A stretch of 7,134 nucleotides of DNA from positions 1-7,134 of the forward strand of contig JAETTR010000056.1 of the NCBI GenBank assembly GCA_021768985.1. The letters run 5' to 3'. Under the pieces are notes generated by a model. That model did not search any database. It was not told the origin of the DNA and worked only from the letters and a program-made list of their open reading frames with translations. Position 1 is the first letter of the stretch, and each line of letters opens with the position of its first letter. Of the stretch, positions 1-5,957 are shown piece by piece. Source of the DNA: Bacillota bacterium. Lineage in GTDB: Bacteria; Bacillota; Clostridia; Christensenellales; Borkfalkiaceae. The translations under genes and the position numbers were made by a program.

Positions 1-122
1 GCAATCTTGATCTGCGTCTTGTTTGCGGATTTGAGCACTTTGAACGTGTAGCGTTTGTCCGCGATGCCGTCGTAACCCTTTTCGGTGAGGACGGGCTTTA
101 AAATAACGTCTTGCGGTTGCAT
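1..122 (-). CDS. rplW: 50S ribosomal protein L23 (5' part only; runs off the window)
   Basis: About 40 N-terminal codons are present and the rest lies beyond position 1. The reading begins MQPQDVILKPVLTEK and continues through DKRYTFKVLKSANKTQIKIA. The 'KPVLTEK' start, the 'YTFKV' strand and the 'ANKTQIK' motif are characteristic of L23, which sits at the exit of the peptide tunnel on the large subunit and docks trigger factor and SRP. The ATG (120-122) overlaps the rplD stop by one base (TAATG), and a strong GAGGAGGT Shine-Dalgarno lies inside the last rplD codons, so the two are probably translationally coupled. Gene order is the usual S10 operon order. The partial state is due only to the window edge. 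Confidence 0.95.
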   Translation of the reverse strand, partial: MQPQDVILKPVLTEKGYDGIADKRYTFKVLKSANKTQIKI

Positions 123-745
123 TATGCGTATACCTCCTCGAGCTTCTTCACGGAACCCTTCGTGAGCACCACGACGGCGTTCGCGACGATTTCGTAGGTG
201 TTGATTTCGGAAACCGAAAGCGTGGAGAGCGTTTCGAGGTTGCGGGCCGCCAGAATCACGTCCGTATCGGGCTCGTCCATGACGACGACCGTGCGCTTAT
301 CGAGCTTGAGCGCCTTGCGGAACGCTTCCATCTCCTTCGTCTTGGGCGCGGAAACCTTCACTTCGTCCACGACGATCAGCTCGCCGTCCGCAACCTTCTT
401 CGAAAGCGCCGATAAAAGCGCGCCCTGCTTGGCGGTTGCGTTCATCTTTTTGCCGAAGTCGCGGGGCTTGGGTGCGAACACCACGCCGCCCTTGGTCCAC
501 TGCGGCGCGCGGATGGAACCCTGACGCGCTCTGCCCGTGCCCTTCTGACGCCAGGGCTTCGCGCCGCCGCCGCGCACTTCCGTGCGGGTGAGGGTGGATT
601 TCGTTCCCTGCCGCTGATTGCAAAGGTAGGTAACGACTGCCTGATGAATGAGGGGTTCGTTATATTCGGCGCCGAACACTTTGTCGGAAAGATCGATCTT
701 GCCGACCTCTTCGCCTTTCATATTATATACCTTAACGTTTGCCAT
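122..745 (-). CDS. rplD: 50S ribosomal protein L4
   Basis: This 207-residue protein has the usual bacterial L4 length. Residues about 50-97 form the conserved extended loop that reaches into the peptide exit tunnel, with the signature 'EVRGGGAKPWRQKGTGRARQ' at 56-75 followed by 'GSIRAPQW' and a 'PKPRDF' segment. L4 binds 23S rRNA in the large subunit; in E. coli it also represses its own S10 operon by attenuation and translational control, which is relevant to the structured leader upstream of rpsJ. The ATG at 743-745 has an AAGGAG ribosome binding site that overlaps the rplC stop codon (AAATAAGGAGA), with an 11-base intergenic gap, so it is cotranscribed with rplC. Nothing in the protein looks truncated or odd. 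Confidence 0.98.
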   Translation of the reverse strand: MANVKVYNMKGEEVGKIDLSDKVFGAEYNEPLIHQAVVTYLCNQRQGTKSTLTRTEVRGGGAKPWRQKGTGRARQGSIRAPQWTKGGVVFAPKPRDFGKKMNATAKQGALLSALSKKVADGELIVVDEVKVSAPKTKEMEAFRKALKLDKRTVVVMDEPDTDVILAARNLETLSTLSVSEINTYEIVANAVVVLTKGSVKKLEEVYA

Positions 746-756
746 GGTCTTTCTCC

Positions 757-1392
757 TTATTTGCTCTTCACGCTCGTTTTCAGCGTTACCACGCTGCCCT
801 TGGGACCGGGGATCGCGCCTTTCACGAGGATCGCGTTGCGCGCCGTATCCACGCGGACGACTTCGAGGTTCTGGATCGTGACGTTCTCGACGCCGTACTG
901 TCCCGCGAGGTGCTTATGCTTGAACACGCGCGAGGGGGTGCTGTTCGCACCCATGGAACCGGGTTCTCTGTGAACGGGGCCGACGCCGTGCGTTTCCTTC
1001 AGGCGGTGCTGGTTCCAGCGTTTGATAACGCCCGTGTAACCGTGACCCTTGGTAACGCCGCTCGCGTCGATCTTGTCGCCCGCCTTGAACACGTCCGCAA
1101 GAACCTTGTCGCCCACGTTGTAGCCTTCCACGCTGTCGAGCCGTACTTCTTTGAGTACCTTGCAGGGTTCCACGCCCGCCTTCTTGAACTGCCCGAGTTC
1201 GGGCTTGGTTAAATTCTTTTCCTTTTCGGGAAGGAAGCCGAGTTTGAGCGCGACGTAACCGTCCGTCTCCTGCGTCTTCACCTGCACTACGGGGCAGGGA
1301 CCCGCTTCCACGACCGTTACGGGAATCACTTTCCCGTCTTCCGCAAAGAGCTGCGTCATGCCGACTTTGCGACCGATGATTGCTTTACTCAT
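757..1392 (-). CDS. rplC: 50S ribosomal protein L3
   Basis: The 211-residue product starts MSKAIIGRKVGMTQLF, the standard L3 N-terminus. The family signature runs through residues about 110-170: 'TKGHGYTGVIKRW', then 'HREPGSMGANSTPSRVFK', then 'LAGQYG'. L3 assembles early on 23S rRNA and its central extension approaches the peptidyl transferase centre. The Gln at about position 165 in 'AGQYG' aligns with the Gln that PrmB methylates in E. coli L3; whether it is modified here is unknown. The ATG (1390-1392) is preceded by AAAGGAG at good spacing. It is separated from rpsJ by 64 A+T-rich bases, a wider gap than between rplC and rplD. It is the second gene of the S10 operon. Confidence 0.98.
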   Translation of the reverse strand: MSKAIIGRKVGMTQLFAEDGKVIPVTVVEAGPCPVVQVKTQETDGYVALKLGFLPEKEKNLTKPELGQFKKAGVEPCKVLKEVRLDSVEGYNVGDKVLADVFKAGDKIDASGVTKGHGYTGVIKRWNQHRLKETHGVGPVHREPGSMGANSTPSRVFKHKHLAGQYGVENVTIQNLEVVRVDTARNAILVKGAIPGPKGSVVTLKTSVKSK

Positions 1393-1429
1393 TGATAAAG
1401 TTCACTCCTTTTCTTCTTTTTATTTTTCC

Positions 1430-1450
1430 AATACCATATAATATAGTATT
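1430..1450 (-). other. A+T-rich hairpin in the rpsJ-rplC gap
   Basis: In the minus-strand transcript AATACTATA can pair with TATGGTATT around a TTA loop, giving nine pairs including one G-U. It begins just after the rpsJ stop. The bases after it are A-rich, not a U tract, so it is not a terminator for the operon. It could be an mRNA processing or stability element, a weak internal -10 region (TATATTAT), or only a by-product of A+T-rich sequence. Confidence 0.3.
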
Positions 1451-1456
1451 ATCGGA

Positions 1457-1756
1457 TCACAGTTTGACTTTGATATCCACGCCTGCGGGCAGGTGAATGC
1501 TGTCTAAAAGCTTCGCGTTGGGAGAATAAATATCGATGATTCTCTTGTGCGTACGAAGCTCGAACTGCTCGCGGCTGTCCTTATACTTGTGGGGGCTGCG
1601 GAGAATGGTGACGATTTCGCGCTCCGTGGGAAGCGGAATGGGTCCCGAGATCTTCGCCCCGCCCTTCTGCATCGTCTCTACGATTCTCTGCGCCGCCTGA
1701 TCGACGAGCTCGTGGTCGTAAGCCGAAAGCTTGATTCTGATTTTCTGTGCTGCCAT
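1457..1756 (-). CDS. rpsJ: 30S ribosomal protein S10 (NusE)
   Basis: The 99-residue protein begins MAAQKIRIKLSAYDHELVDQ and contains the S10 signature 'RSPHKYKDSREQFELRTHKR' at about 53-72. Bacterial S10 is usually about 100-103 residues, so this is full length. It belongs to the head of the 30S subunit and, as NusE, pairs with NusB in rRNA antitermination complexes. The reading frame is open further upstream to 1828, but the family N-terminus and an AAAGGAG Shine-Dalgarno at 1765-1771 fix the start at the ATG at 1754-1756. It is the first gene of the S10 operon and follows a leader of roughly 257 nt from the predicted promoter at 2021-2049. Confidence 0.98.
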   Translation of the reverse strand: MAAQKIRIKLSAYDHELVDQAAQRIVETMQKGGAKISGPIPLPTEREIVTILRSPHKYKDSREQFELRTHKRIIDIYSPNAKLLDSIHLPAGVDIKVKL

Positions 1757-2014
1757 TTTTCTTACTCCTTTCTTATATACCAACCTTGTACTCTGTGTCA
1801 ACTCACCCGTGCGTATCGAAGACCCCAATCAAAAAAACACGCGTTTTTACGGTGTTTTCCGCAAAAGCCTTCGGTTGGTCGCAGAGGTCGCGCCTCCACA
1901 TTTGTCAGCGGAAATTATCTGCCGAGGGGCTTTCTCGCCTCGATTTTTCAGTAACTTCCCGCCTCTTCCCGGATACGCCGTTGTGCATACGGAAACAATC
2001 CCGTTGACACAGGC
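1757..2014 (-). promoter_or_regulatory. Structured 5' leader RNA of the S10 operon (candidate cis-regulator)
   Basis: This stretch has no credible gene but is dense in complementary segments on the transcribed (minus) strand. P1: 2012-2003 pairs with 1802-1793 (CTGTGTCAAC with GTTGACACAG, 10 perfect pairs), beginning two bases after the predicted transcription start and ending 21 bases before the rpsJ Shine-Dalgarno. P2/P3, nested inside: 1978-1972 with 1817-1811 (GCGTATC/GATACGC), then a CGG bulge, then 1968-1964 with 1822-1818 (GAAGA/TCTTC). P4: 1962-1956 with 1914-1908, continuing through 1954-1949 with 1921-1915 to a CGAGG/CCTCG hairpin (1942-1938 with 1927-1923). P7: 1899-1893 with 1887-1881. 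A terminator-like hairpin lies at 1831-1858. By role it should control the S10 operon; E. coli regulates this operon through L4 binding its leader. The pairing is read directly from the sequence; the regulatory function is inference. I recognise no known riboswitch or T-box motif. Confidence 0.6.
1831..1858 (-). terminator. Terminator-like hairpin inside the S10 leader (candidate attenuator)
   Basis: On the minus strand AAAACAC (1858-1852) pairs with GTGTTTT (1840-1834); inside it CGT pairs with ACG, with one bulged C and an AAAA loop. Three further T residues (1833-1831) follow, making a seven-T tract partly inside the stem. The A-U-rich base makes it a modest terminator. Its 5' arm overlaps GCGGAAA (1862-1856), which is perfectly complementary to TTTCCGC (1914-1908), the 3' strand of helix P4. 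Forming that pair would break both P4 and this hairpin, which is the layout of an antiterminator/terminator switch. The hairpin is about 75 bases upstream of the rpsJ start. Confidence 0.4.
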
Positions 2015-2020
2015 TAGGTT

Positions 2021-2049
2021 ATTTTATCAAATTTGCAAGCCCCCGTCAA
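2021..2049 (-). promoter_or_regulatory. Sigma-A promoter of the S10 operon
   Basis: On the minus strand the -35 box is TTGACG (2049-2044), the spacer is exactly 17 bases, and the -10 box is TAAAAT (2026-2021), preceded by TG at the extended -10 position (TTTGATAAAAT). Transcription would begin near 2014, just before the 5' arm of leader helix P1. The -35 box overlaps one arm of the stem-loop at 2037-2066, and an A-tract array lies directly upstream. Confidence 0.8.
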
Positions 2050-2070
2050 GCGTTTGAAGGGGGCTTTTTT
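2037..2070 (+). terminator. Stem-loop with U tract in plus-strand orientation, overlapping the S10 promoter
   Basis: AAGCCCCC (2037-2044) pairs with GGGGGCTT (2059-2066); after a G-A mismatch TCAA pairs with TTGA around a GCGT loop. On the plus strand it runs straight into TTTTTT (2065-2070), the textbook rho-independent form. On the minus strand, where the aminopeptidase transcript arrives, the tail is only TTGCAAATTT. I see no plus-strand gene for it to end. It may still stop the aminopeptidase transcript weakly, or block antisense transcription; its polarity is odd. Confidence 0.5.
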
Positions 2071-2099
2071 GCTGTTTTTTGATTTTTTTATTTGTTTTT
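2065..2099 (-). promoter_or_regulatory. Phased A-tracts upstream of the S10 promoter (UP-element-like, likely bent DNA)
   Basis: Read on the minus strand there are four A runs, at 2099-2095, 2089-2083, 2080-2075 and 2070-2065, with centres about 8.5 to 11 bases apart, close to one helical turn. They occupy roughly -50 to -85 from the predicted start. A-rich UP elements that bind the RNA polymerase alpha subunit, and curved DNA, are known to boost ribosomal promoters; that role here is an inference from position and composition. Confidence 0.45.
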
Positions 2100-2117
2100 A
2101 CGCTTCCGCGCGCAATC

Positions 2118-3515
2118 TCATTTCATGAAGGCAAGGAACGCCTTATAGTTGCTGTACAGGTCGGCTTTGGAGATCAGCTCGTACGGCGCGTGCATGGAGA
2201 TGACGGGCACGCCGAGATCGACGGTGTCGATATTCAGATTCGCGAGGAACTTCGCAACCGTTCCGCCGCCGCCCGCGTCCACCTTGCCGAGCTCGGACGT
2301 CTGCCATACCACGCCGCCGTCCGCGAACATTTTGCGCACTTCGCCTACAAACTCCGCCGAAGCGTCGTTCGAACCGCTCTTTCCGCGCGAACCCGTGAAC
2401 TTGCTCATGCAGGTGCCGCAGGAGAGCATTGCGGAATTCATCTTTTCGAACACGCCCGCGAAGTTGGGATCGTACGCCGCCGTTACGTCGGAGGACAGGC
2501 ACTTGCTCGCCGCGCGCACCTTGCGGAAGTTTGCGCCGAGCGCCAGAGAAATCTCCTCCATCAGATCCTCGTAGACTTTGCACTGCATTCCCGTGGTGCC
2601 CTCGCTCCCGATCTCCTCTTTATCGACGAGCATGGCGAGAACGGTGTGCTCGCTCTCCCGATCCAATACCGCGGTGAGCGCGGGATAGGCGCACACGCGG
2701 TCGTCGTGCCCGTAAGCGCCGATGAGCGCGCGGTCGAACCCGACGTCGCGCGCAGAAAACGCGGGTACCGCCGAGAGCTCCGCCGAAAGGAAGTCCTCTT
2801 CGCACATGCCGTACGTTTCGTTGAGAAGGGAAAGCACGTTGAGCTTGATTTTATCACTCACTTCCTTGTCGTTGTAAGGAAGCCCGCCCACGAGCACGTT
2901 GAGCTGTTCGCCCTCGATCACCTTTCCCGCCGTACCGCTCATCTGGTCCGCGCCGAGGTGCGGAAGCAGATCGTTGATGTAGAACACGGGATCCCCGGGT
3001 TTTTCACCCACGCTGACCGTCACTTTTTTGCCGTCCTTCAACACGACGACGCCGTGCAGCGCGAGCGGGATCGCCGTCCACTGATACTTTTTGATGCCGC
3101 CGTAGTAGTGCGTCTTTAAAAAGCACATGCCCGAATCTTCGTACAGGGGGTTCTGCTTGATGTCCACGCGGGGCGCGTCGATATGCGAAGCGATCAGACG
3201 GAATCCGTCCTCTTCCGGATTTTTCGTACCCACGCGGAATACGACGACGCTTTTCCCGCGGTTGACGAAGTACTTTTTATCTCCCGCCTTTAACTTATCA
3301 CCGAAGCGGTATTCGGTGAATCCCGCCTTCTTTGCGGCGGCGACCGAAAAATCGCACGCTTCGCGCTCCGTCTTCGCGGCGTCGAGGAACGCCTTGTACC
3401 CCTCCGCGTAATCGAAAATTTCCTTCCGCTCCTTATCCGAGGCGGTTTCGAAATAGTTCTTTTTCTTATAGGAAAGCTCTTCCTGTTTCAACTGTCCTTT
3501 GCTCTTTTCCGACAT
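2118..3515 (-). CDS. M18-family zinc aminopeptidase
   Basis: The 465-residue protein is a cytosolic metallo-aminopeptidase of family M18 (aspartyl aminopeptidase/ApeA type), which removes N-terminal residues from peptides using two co-catalytic metal ions. The core motifs are visible in order: 'ASHIDAPRVDIKQNPLYED' at 109-127 (metal ligand H111 and nearby D113), 'GHDDRVCAY' at 269-277 (candidate bridging Asp), 'VDKEEIGSEGTTGMQ' at 297-311 (E300/E301, catalytic base and ligand), 'SSDVTAAYDPNF' at 341-352, and 'MHAPYELIS' at 441-449 (H442 ligand). There is no signal peptide or membrane segment. The ATG (3513-3515) has a GGAGG Shine-Dalgarno five bases upstream. It has its own promoter (3552-3580) and lies between a terminator and the S10 promoter, so it is probably monocistronic. 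Substrate preference cannot be read from the sequence, and more than one M18 paralogue is common in Clostridia, so I give no symbol. Confidence 0.93.
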   Translation of the reverse strand: MSEKSKGQLKQEELSYKKKNYFETASDKERKEIFDYAEGYKAFLDAAKTEREACDFSVAAAKKAGFTEYRFGDKLKAGDKKYFVNRGKSVVVFRVGTKNPEEDGFRLIASHIDAPRVDIKQNPLYEDSGMCFLKTHYYGGIKKYQWTAIPLALHGVVVLKDGKKVTVSVGEKPGDPVFYINDLLPHLGADQMSGTAGKVIEGEQLNVLVGGLPYNDKEVSDKIKLNVLSLLNETYGMCEEDFLSAELSAVPAFSARDVGFDRALIGAYGHDDRVCAYPALTAVLDRESEHTVLAMLVDKEEIGSEGTTGMQCKVYEDLMEEISLALGANFRKVRAASKCLSSDVTAAYDPNFAGVFEKMNSAMLSCGTCMSKFTGSRGKSGSNDASAEFVGEVRKMFADGGVVWQTSELGKVDAGGGGTVAKFLANLNIDTVDLGVPVISMHAPYELISKADLYSNYKAFLAFMK

Positions 3516-3551
3516 AAGTTCCTCCGAACGTTTTACTTGATTTTCGCTTGC

Positions 3552-3580
3552 ATTATATCACTTTCGTCCGCGCTTGGCAA
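3552..3580 (-). promoter_or_regulatory. Sigma-A promoter of the M18 aminopeptidase gene
   Basis: On the minus strand TTGCCA (3580-3575) is followed after exactly 17 bases by a perfect TATAAT (3557-3552), with TG in the extended -10 position (GTGATATAAT). The start site would be near 3545, giving a short leader of about 30 bases that carries the GGAGG ribosome binding site. Confidence 0.82.
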
Positions 3581-3595
3581 GTGTTTTATTCCGAG

Positions 3596-3621
3596 AAAAA
3601 ACGCCCCGCAGCCGCGGGGCG
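3596..3621 (-). terminator. Rho-independent terminator of the hybrid kinase gene
   Basis: On the minus strand CGCCCCGC (3621-3614) pairs perfectly with GCGGGGCG (3609-3602) around a GGCT loop and is followed by TTTTTT (3601-3596). It starts only nine bases after the kinase stop codon and ends just before the -35 box of the aminopeptidase promoter, so it separates the two transcription units. Confidence 0.9.
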
Positions 3622-3629
3622 CGTGAATT

Positions 3630-5825
3630 TCATTTTAACAATTTCCGCACCGTTTCGAGCAGTAAGGGTACATCGATCGGCTTGGTCAGATGCGCGTCCA
3701 TGCCGCTCTCGAGCGAAGCGAGCTTGTCGCTTTCGAACGCGTTCGCCGACAGCGCGATAATCGGCACGCGCGCGATCCGCGGATCGGGTAACGCGCGGAT
3801 CGCGCGCGCCGCCGCCCTGCCGTCCATAACGGGCATTTGAATGTCCATGATCACGAACGCATACTCGCCGGGCGCGGCGGACGAAAGCTTATCCACGGCG
3901 ATCCTGCCGTTTTCCGCCGTGTCGACAAGAAAGCCGAGATCGGTCAGGATATCCGTTTCGATCTCGAGATTGATCTCGTTGTCCTCTACGATGAGCACCT
4001 TTTTATTCTGAAAGCTTACCTCGGGCGCGGGATCCGCGGTTCCCTTTTCTCCGCTCCGCACAAGGAAGCTCGCCTTTACCGTAAACACGCTGCCTTCGCC
4101 GACGGTGCTCTCGACCCGAATCTCCCCGCCCATCGTTTCGGCGAGCCGCCGCGCGATCGTCAGCCCGAGCCCCGTGCCGTATTCGCCGCTGAACGTGGTG
4201 TTGCTCTCCCGCTCGAACGGCTCGAATATCCGTTGCAAATTCTCCTTTCTGATTCCGATTCCCGTATCCCGCACCGCGAACTCGTAATCGCAAAATCCGT
4301 TGTCGCGTTTCTCGTTCTCGGTCACGGACAGCGTCACGCTGCCGCCGTTCTTCGTATACTGCACGGCGTTGTGCACGAGGTGCAACAACAGCTGTTTGAG
4401 CTTCTCTCCGTCGCAGACCACGTTTTCGTGGCGCAGAGAATCGTTATCCAAGATAAAGCTGATCGATTTTTCCGCAGCCTGCGGCAACGCGGCGGAATAC
4501 GTTTCCCGCAAAACGTTCCCGAGATTGCAGTCCGTTTCCGCTATGCGGAATTCCTGCGATTCGGTATACGATATTTCGAGCACCTTTTCAATGAGCTCAA
4601 GAATCTGCCGACCCGCCCGATCGATTTTATCCAGATACCCGCGCACGGCTTGGGGATCCTCCGCGCTTTTCCGCGCAAGCCCCGTGTAACCGAACAGCGC
4701 GTTCAGCGGGGTGCGCATGTCGTGCGACATATTCGAAAGGAAGGTATTCTTCGCCACATCGGCAAGCTTCGCCGCTTTCAGCGCCTCTTCGAGAAAGCGC
4801 TTTTGCTTGTGCTCCTGCAACACCTCCACGTCCACGTTGCGACAGCCGATGACCACCTGCGAGACCTTTTCCCCGCCGCCCACATTTACGAAGCGGAGCT
4901 GAATGTACTGCGTTTCGCCGTTGAACAGGGTGCGGTAGTTCAGATAATAGGTGGAAACCTCCGCAAGCTTTTTGCACATGTATTCGGGAGAAATGCGCTC
5001 GACGACGAGCTCGCAGTCCGCGGGATACACCCAACGCTTGACGTAATCGTTGATAAACCAGCGGTACGAACGAGCTTCCAGCTTCTTTTTGAACTGCCGC
5101 TCGAGCCGCTCGCTCAACCGGTACGGCAGAACGGAATCGTTTTCGAGGTCGGCGTAGAGAATGGAATCGTAGTTCACGCTCAGTCCTTCGATCACCTCGA
5201 GCCGTTGTAAATGCTCCTGACGGATGAGCTTGCGCTCCTTGTCGTATTCCTCGGTCAGCGTCTTTAACTTGTGTTCTTTCTCGCGTTTTTCCTGAATCAG
5301 CTCGGCTTTTTCGGCAATTCTGCGGCAGACCTTTTCGGTCGCGTCCGTTATGAAAACGTAGAACACGTCGCCCATCGATTCGCTGTGCACGAAATGTCCG
5401 TAATCCTCCACCCAGCGGGTGACGCCGTCCTTGCCCACCACGCGGTACTCCACGTAGTCGGTGTTGTCGTCCGTGCCGTGCACCTGCTCCCAGATGGCTT
5501 TTTCCACCCGATCGAGATCCTGCGGATGAACGATACCGCGAAAGGAATTCCCCACGTGCTCCCGAAACTGCTCCATTGTATTACAGCGAAAGATGCGAAG
5601 CAACGCCTTGTTCGCATACAAAATCCGCTCGTCGCCCTCGGCGGCGTAAATGAGAAAGCCGCCCGGAATTTCGTCGATAAACTTCTTTAACTGATACCCG
5701 CTTCCCGAAGCGTTTAAGGGGAACCCGCGCCGACGGCTGCCGCGCTCGGAAGAGCGGTCCTCGTTCTCCGATAAAACCGTAAACAGTTCTTCTATCAGGC
5801 TTTGCTCTTGCTTTTGCGTTTCCAT
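3630..5825 (-). CDS. Hybrid sensor histidine kinase (PAS - coiled coil - PAS-like - HisKA - HATPase - receiver)
   Basis: With the ATG at 5823-5825 the protein has 731 residues. A PAS domain spans about 48-162, a charged coiled coil about 164-212, and a second, less clear PAS-like sensor region about 215-335. HisKA follows (about 356-422) with the phospho-acceptor H368 in 'NMSHDMRTPLNA'. The ATPase domain (about 465-587) has the N box 'HLVHNAVQYT' (N486), G1 'DTGIGI' (D520) and G2 'GTGLGL' (550-555). The C-terminal receiver (about 608-727) has E614/D615, the acceptor D661 in 'MDIQMPVMDG', S693 and K715, so all phosphotransfer residues are intact. No signal peptide or membrane segment is visible, which implies a cytoplasmic signal; PAS domains can bind small ligands, but none can be named. 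There is no HPt or DNA-binding output domain, and no partner regulator is adjacent. The frame is open 20 codons further, to 5885, but that would include the promoter; GAGGAG at good spacing supports the chosen start. Confidence 0.93.
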   Translation of the reverse strand: METQKQEQSLIEELFTVLSENEDRSSERGSRRRGFPLNASGSGYQLKKFIDEIPGGFLIYAAEGDERILYANKALLRIFRCNTMEQFREHVGNSFRGIVHPQDLDRVEKAIWEQVHGTDDNTDYVEYRVVGKDGVTRWVEDYGHFVHSESMGDVFYVFITDATEKVCRRIAEKAELIQEKREKEHKLKTLTEEYDKERKLIRQEHLQRLEVIEGLSVNYDSILYADLENDSVLPYRLSERLERQFKKKLEARSYRWFINDYVKRWVYPADCELVVERISPEYMCKKLAEVSTYYLNYRTLFNGETQYIQLRFVNVGGGEKVSQVVIGCRNVDVEVLQEHKQKRFLEEALKAAKLADVAKNTFLSNMSHDMRTPLNALFGYTGLARKSAEDPQAVRGYLDKIDRAGRQILELIEKVLEISYTESQEFRIAETDCNLGNVLRETYSAALPQAAEKSISFILDNDSLRHENVVCDGEKLKQLLLHLVHNAVQYTKNGGSVTLSVTENEKRDNGFCDYEFAVRDTGIGIRKENLQRIFEPFERESNTTFSGEYGTGLGLTIARRLAETMGGEIRVESTVGEGSVFTVKASFLVRSGEKGTADPAPEVSFQNKKVLIVEDNEINLEIETDILTDLGFLVDTAENGRIAVDKLSSAAPGEYAFVIMDIQMPVMDGRAAARAIRALPDPRIARVPIIALSANAFESDKLASLESGMDAHLTKPIDVPLLLETVRKLLK

Positions 5826-5856
5826 AAAAACGGCTCCTCGCGAAGGTATCGAATAA

Positions 5857-5885
5857 ATTTTATCACAGCGAAAATAGAATGTCAA
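5857..5885 (-). promoter_or_regulatory. Sigma-A promoter of the hybrid kinase gene
   Basis: On the minus strand a perfect TTGACA (5885-5880), a 17-base spacer and TAAAAT (5862-5857) preceded by TG (TGTGATAAAAT) form a near-consensus promoter. The start site would be near 5850, about 25 bases before the ATG. A tandem repeat ends 12 bases upstream of the -35 box. Confidence 0.85.
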
Positions 5886-5897
5886 TTTGTTTTTTTC

Positions 5898-5948
5898 ATT
5901 TATAGATACCGACGGCGGAAAAATTTATAGATACCGACGGCGGAAAAA
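5898..5948. repeat. Tandem direct repeat, two exact copies with a 25-bp period
   Basis: On the plus strand the unit begins ATTTATAGATACC and continues GACGGCGG plus an A run; the second copy starts at 5923 and matches the first without mismatch. The repeat lies about 48 to 98 bases upstream of the predicted kinase start site. A degenerate copy of the ATTTAT/GATACC half is present in inverted orientation at 5845-5858, over the start site. This suggests a regulator-binding site, though a neutral tandem duplication is also possible. Confidence 0.8.
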
Positions 5949-5957
5949 ATTGCGAGC

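Noticed and set aside
1773..1801. TTGACA with TATATA/ATATAA 16-17 bases downstream on the minus strand, a tempting second rpsJ promoter
   Set aside because: It would start transcription inside the AAAGGAG site and remove it. The TTGACA is better explained as part of the 3' arm of leader helix P1, complementary to 2003-2012.
1757..1828. 24-codon N-terminal extension of rpsJ to an ATG at 1828
   Set aside because: S10 proteins begin at MAAQKIRIKL-like sequence, and the strong Shine-Dalgarno is just before that ATG. The extension lies in the leader.
2079..3119. 346-codon open frame on the plus strand opposite the aminopeptidase
   Set aside because: No ribosome binding site or recognisable domain, a composition rich in His/Arg/Val typical of antisense of G+C-rich genes, and a clearly conserved gene on the other strand.
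3837..5210. 457-codon open frame on the plus strand opposite the kinase
   Set aside because: Same reasons; it mirrors the HisKA/HATPase/receiver coding sequence and shows no domain of its own.
5826..5885. 20-codon N-terminal extension of the hybrid kinase
   Set aside because: It overlaps the TTGACA and TAAAAT boxes, so the upstream ATG would not be on the transcript.
5898..5948. Possible minimal CRISPR array
   Set aside because: The two units abut directly without spacers, and no cas genes are present.
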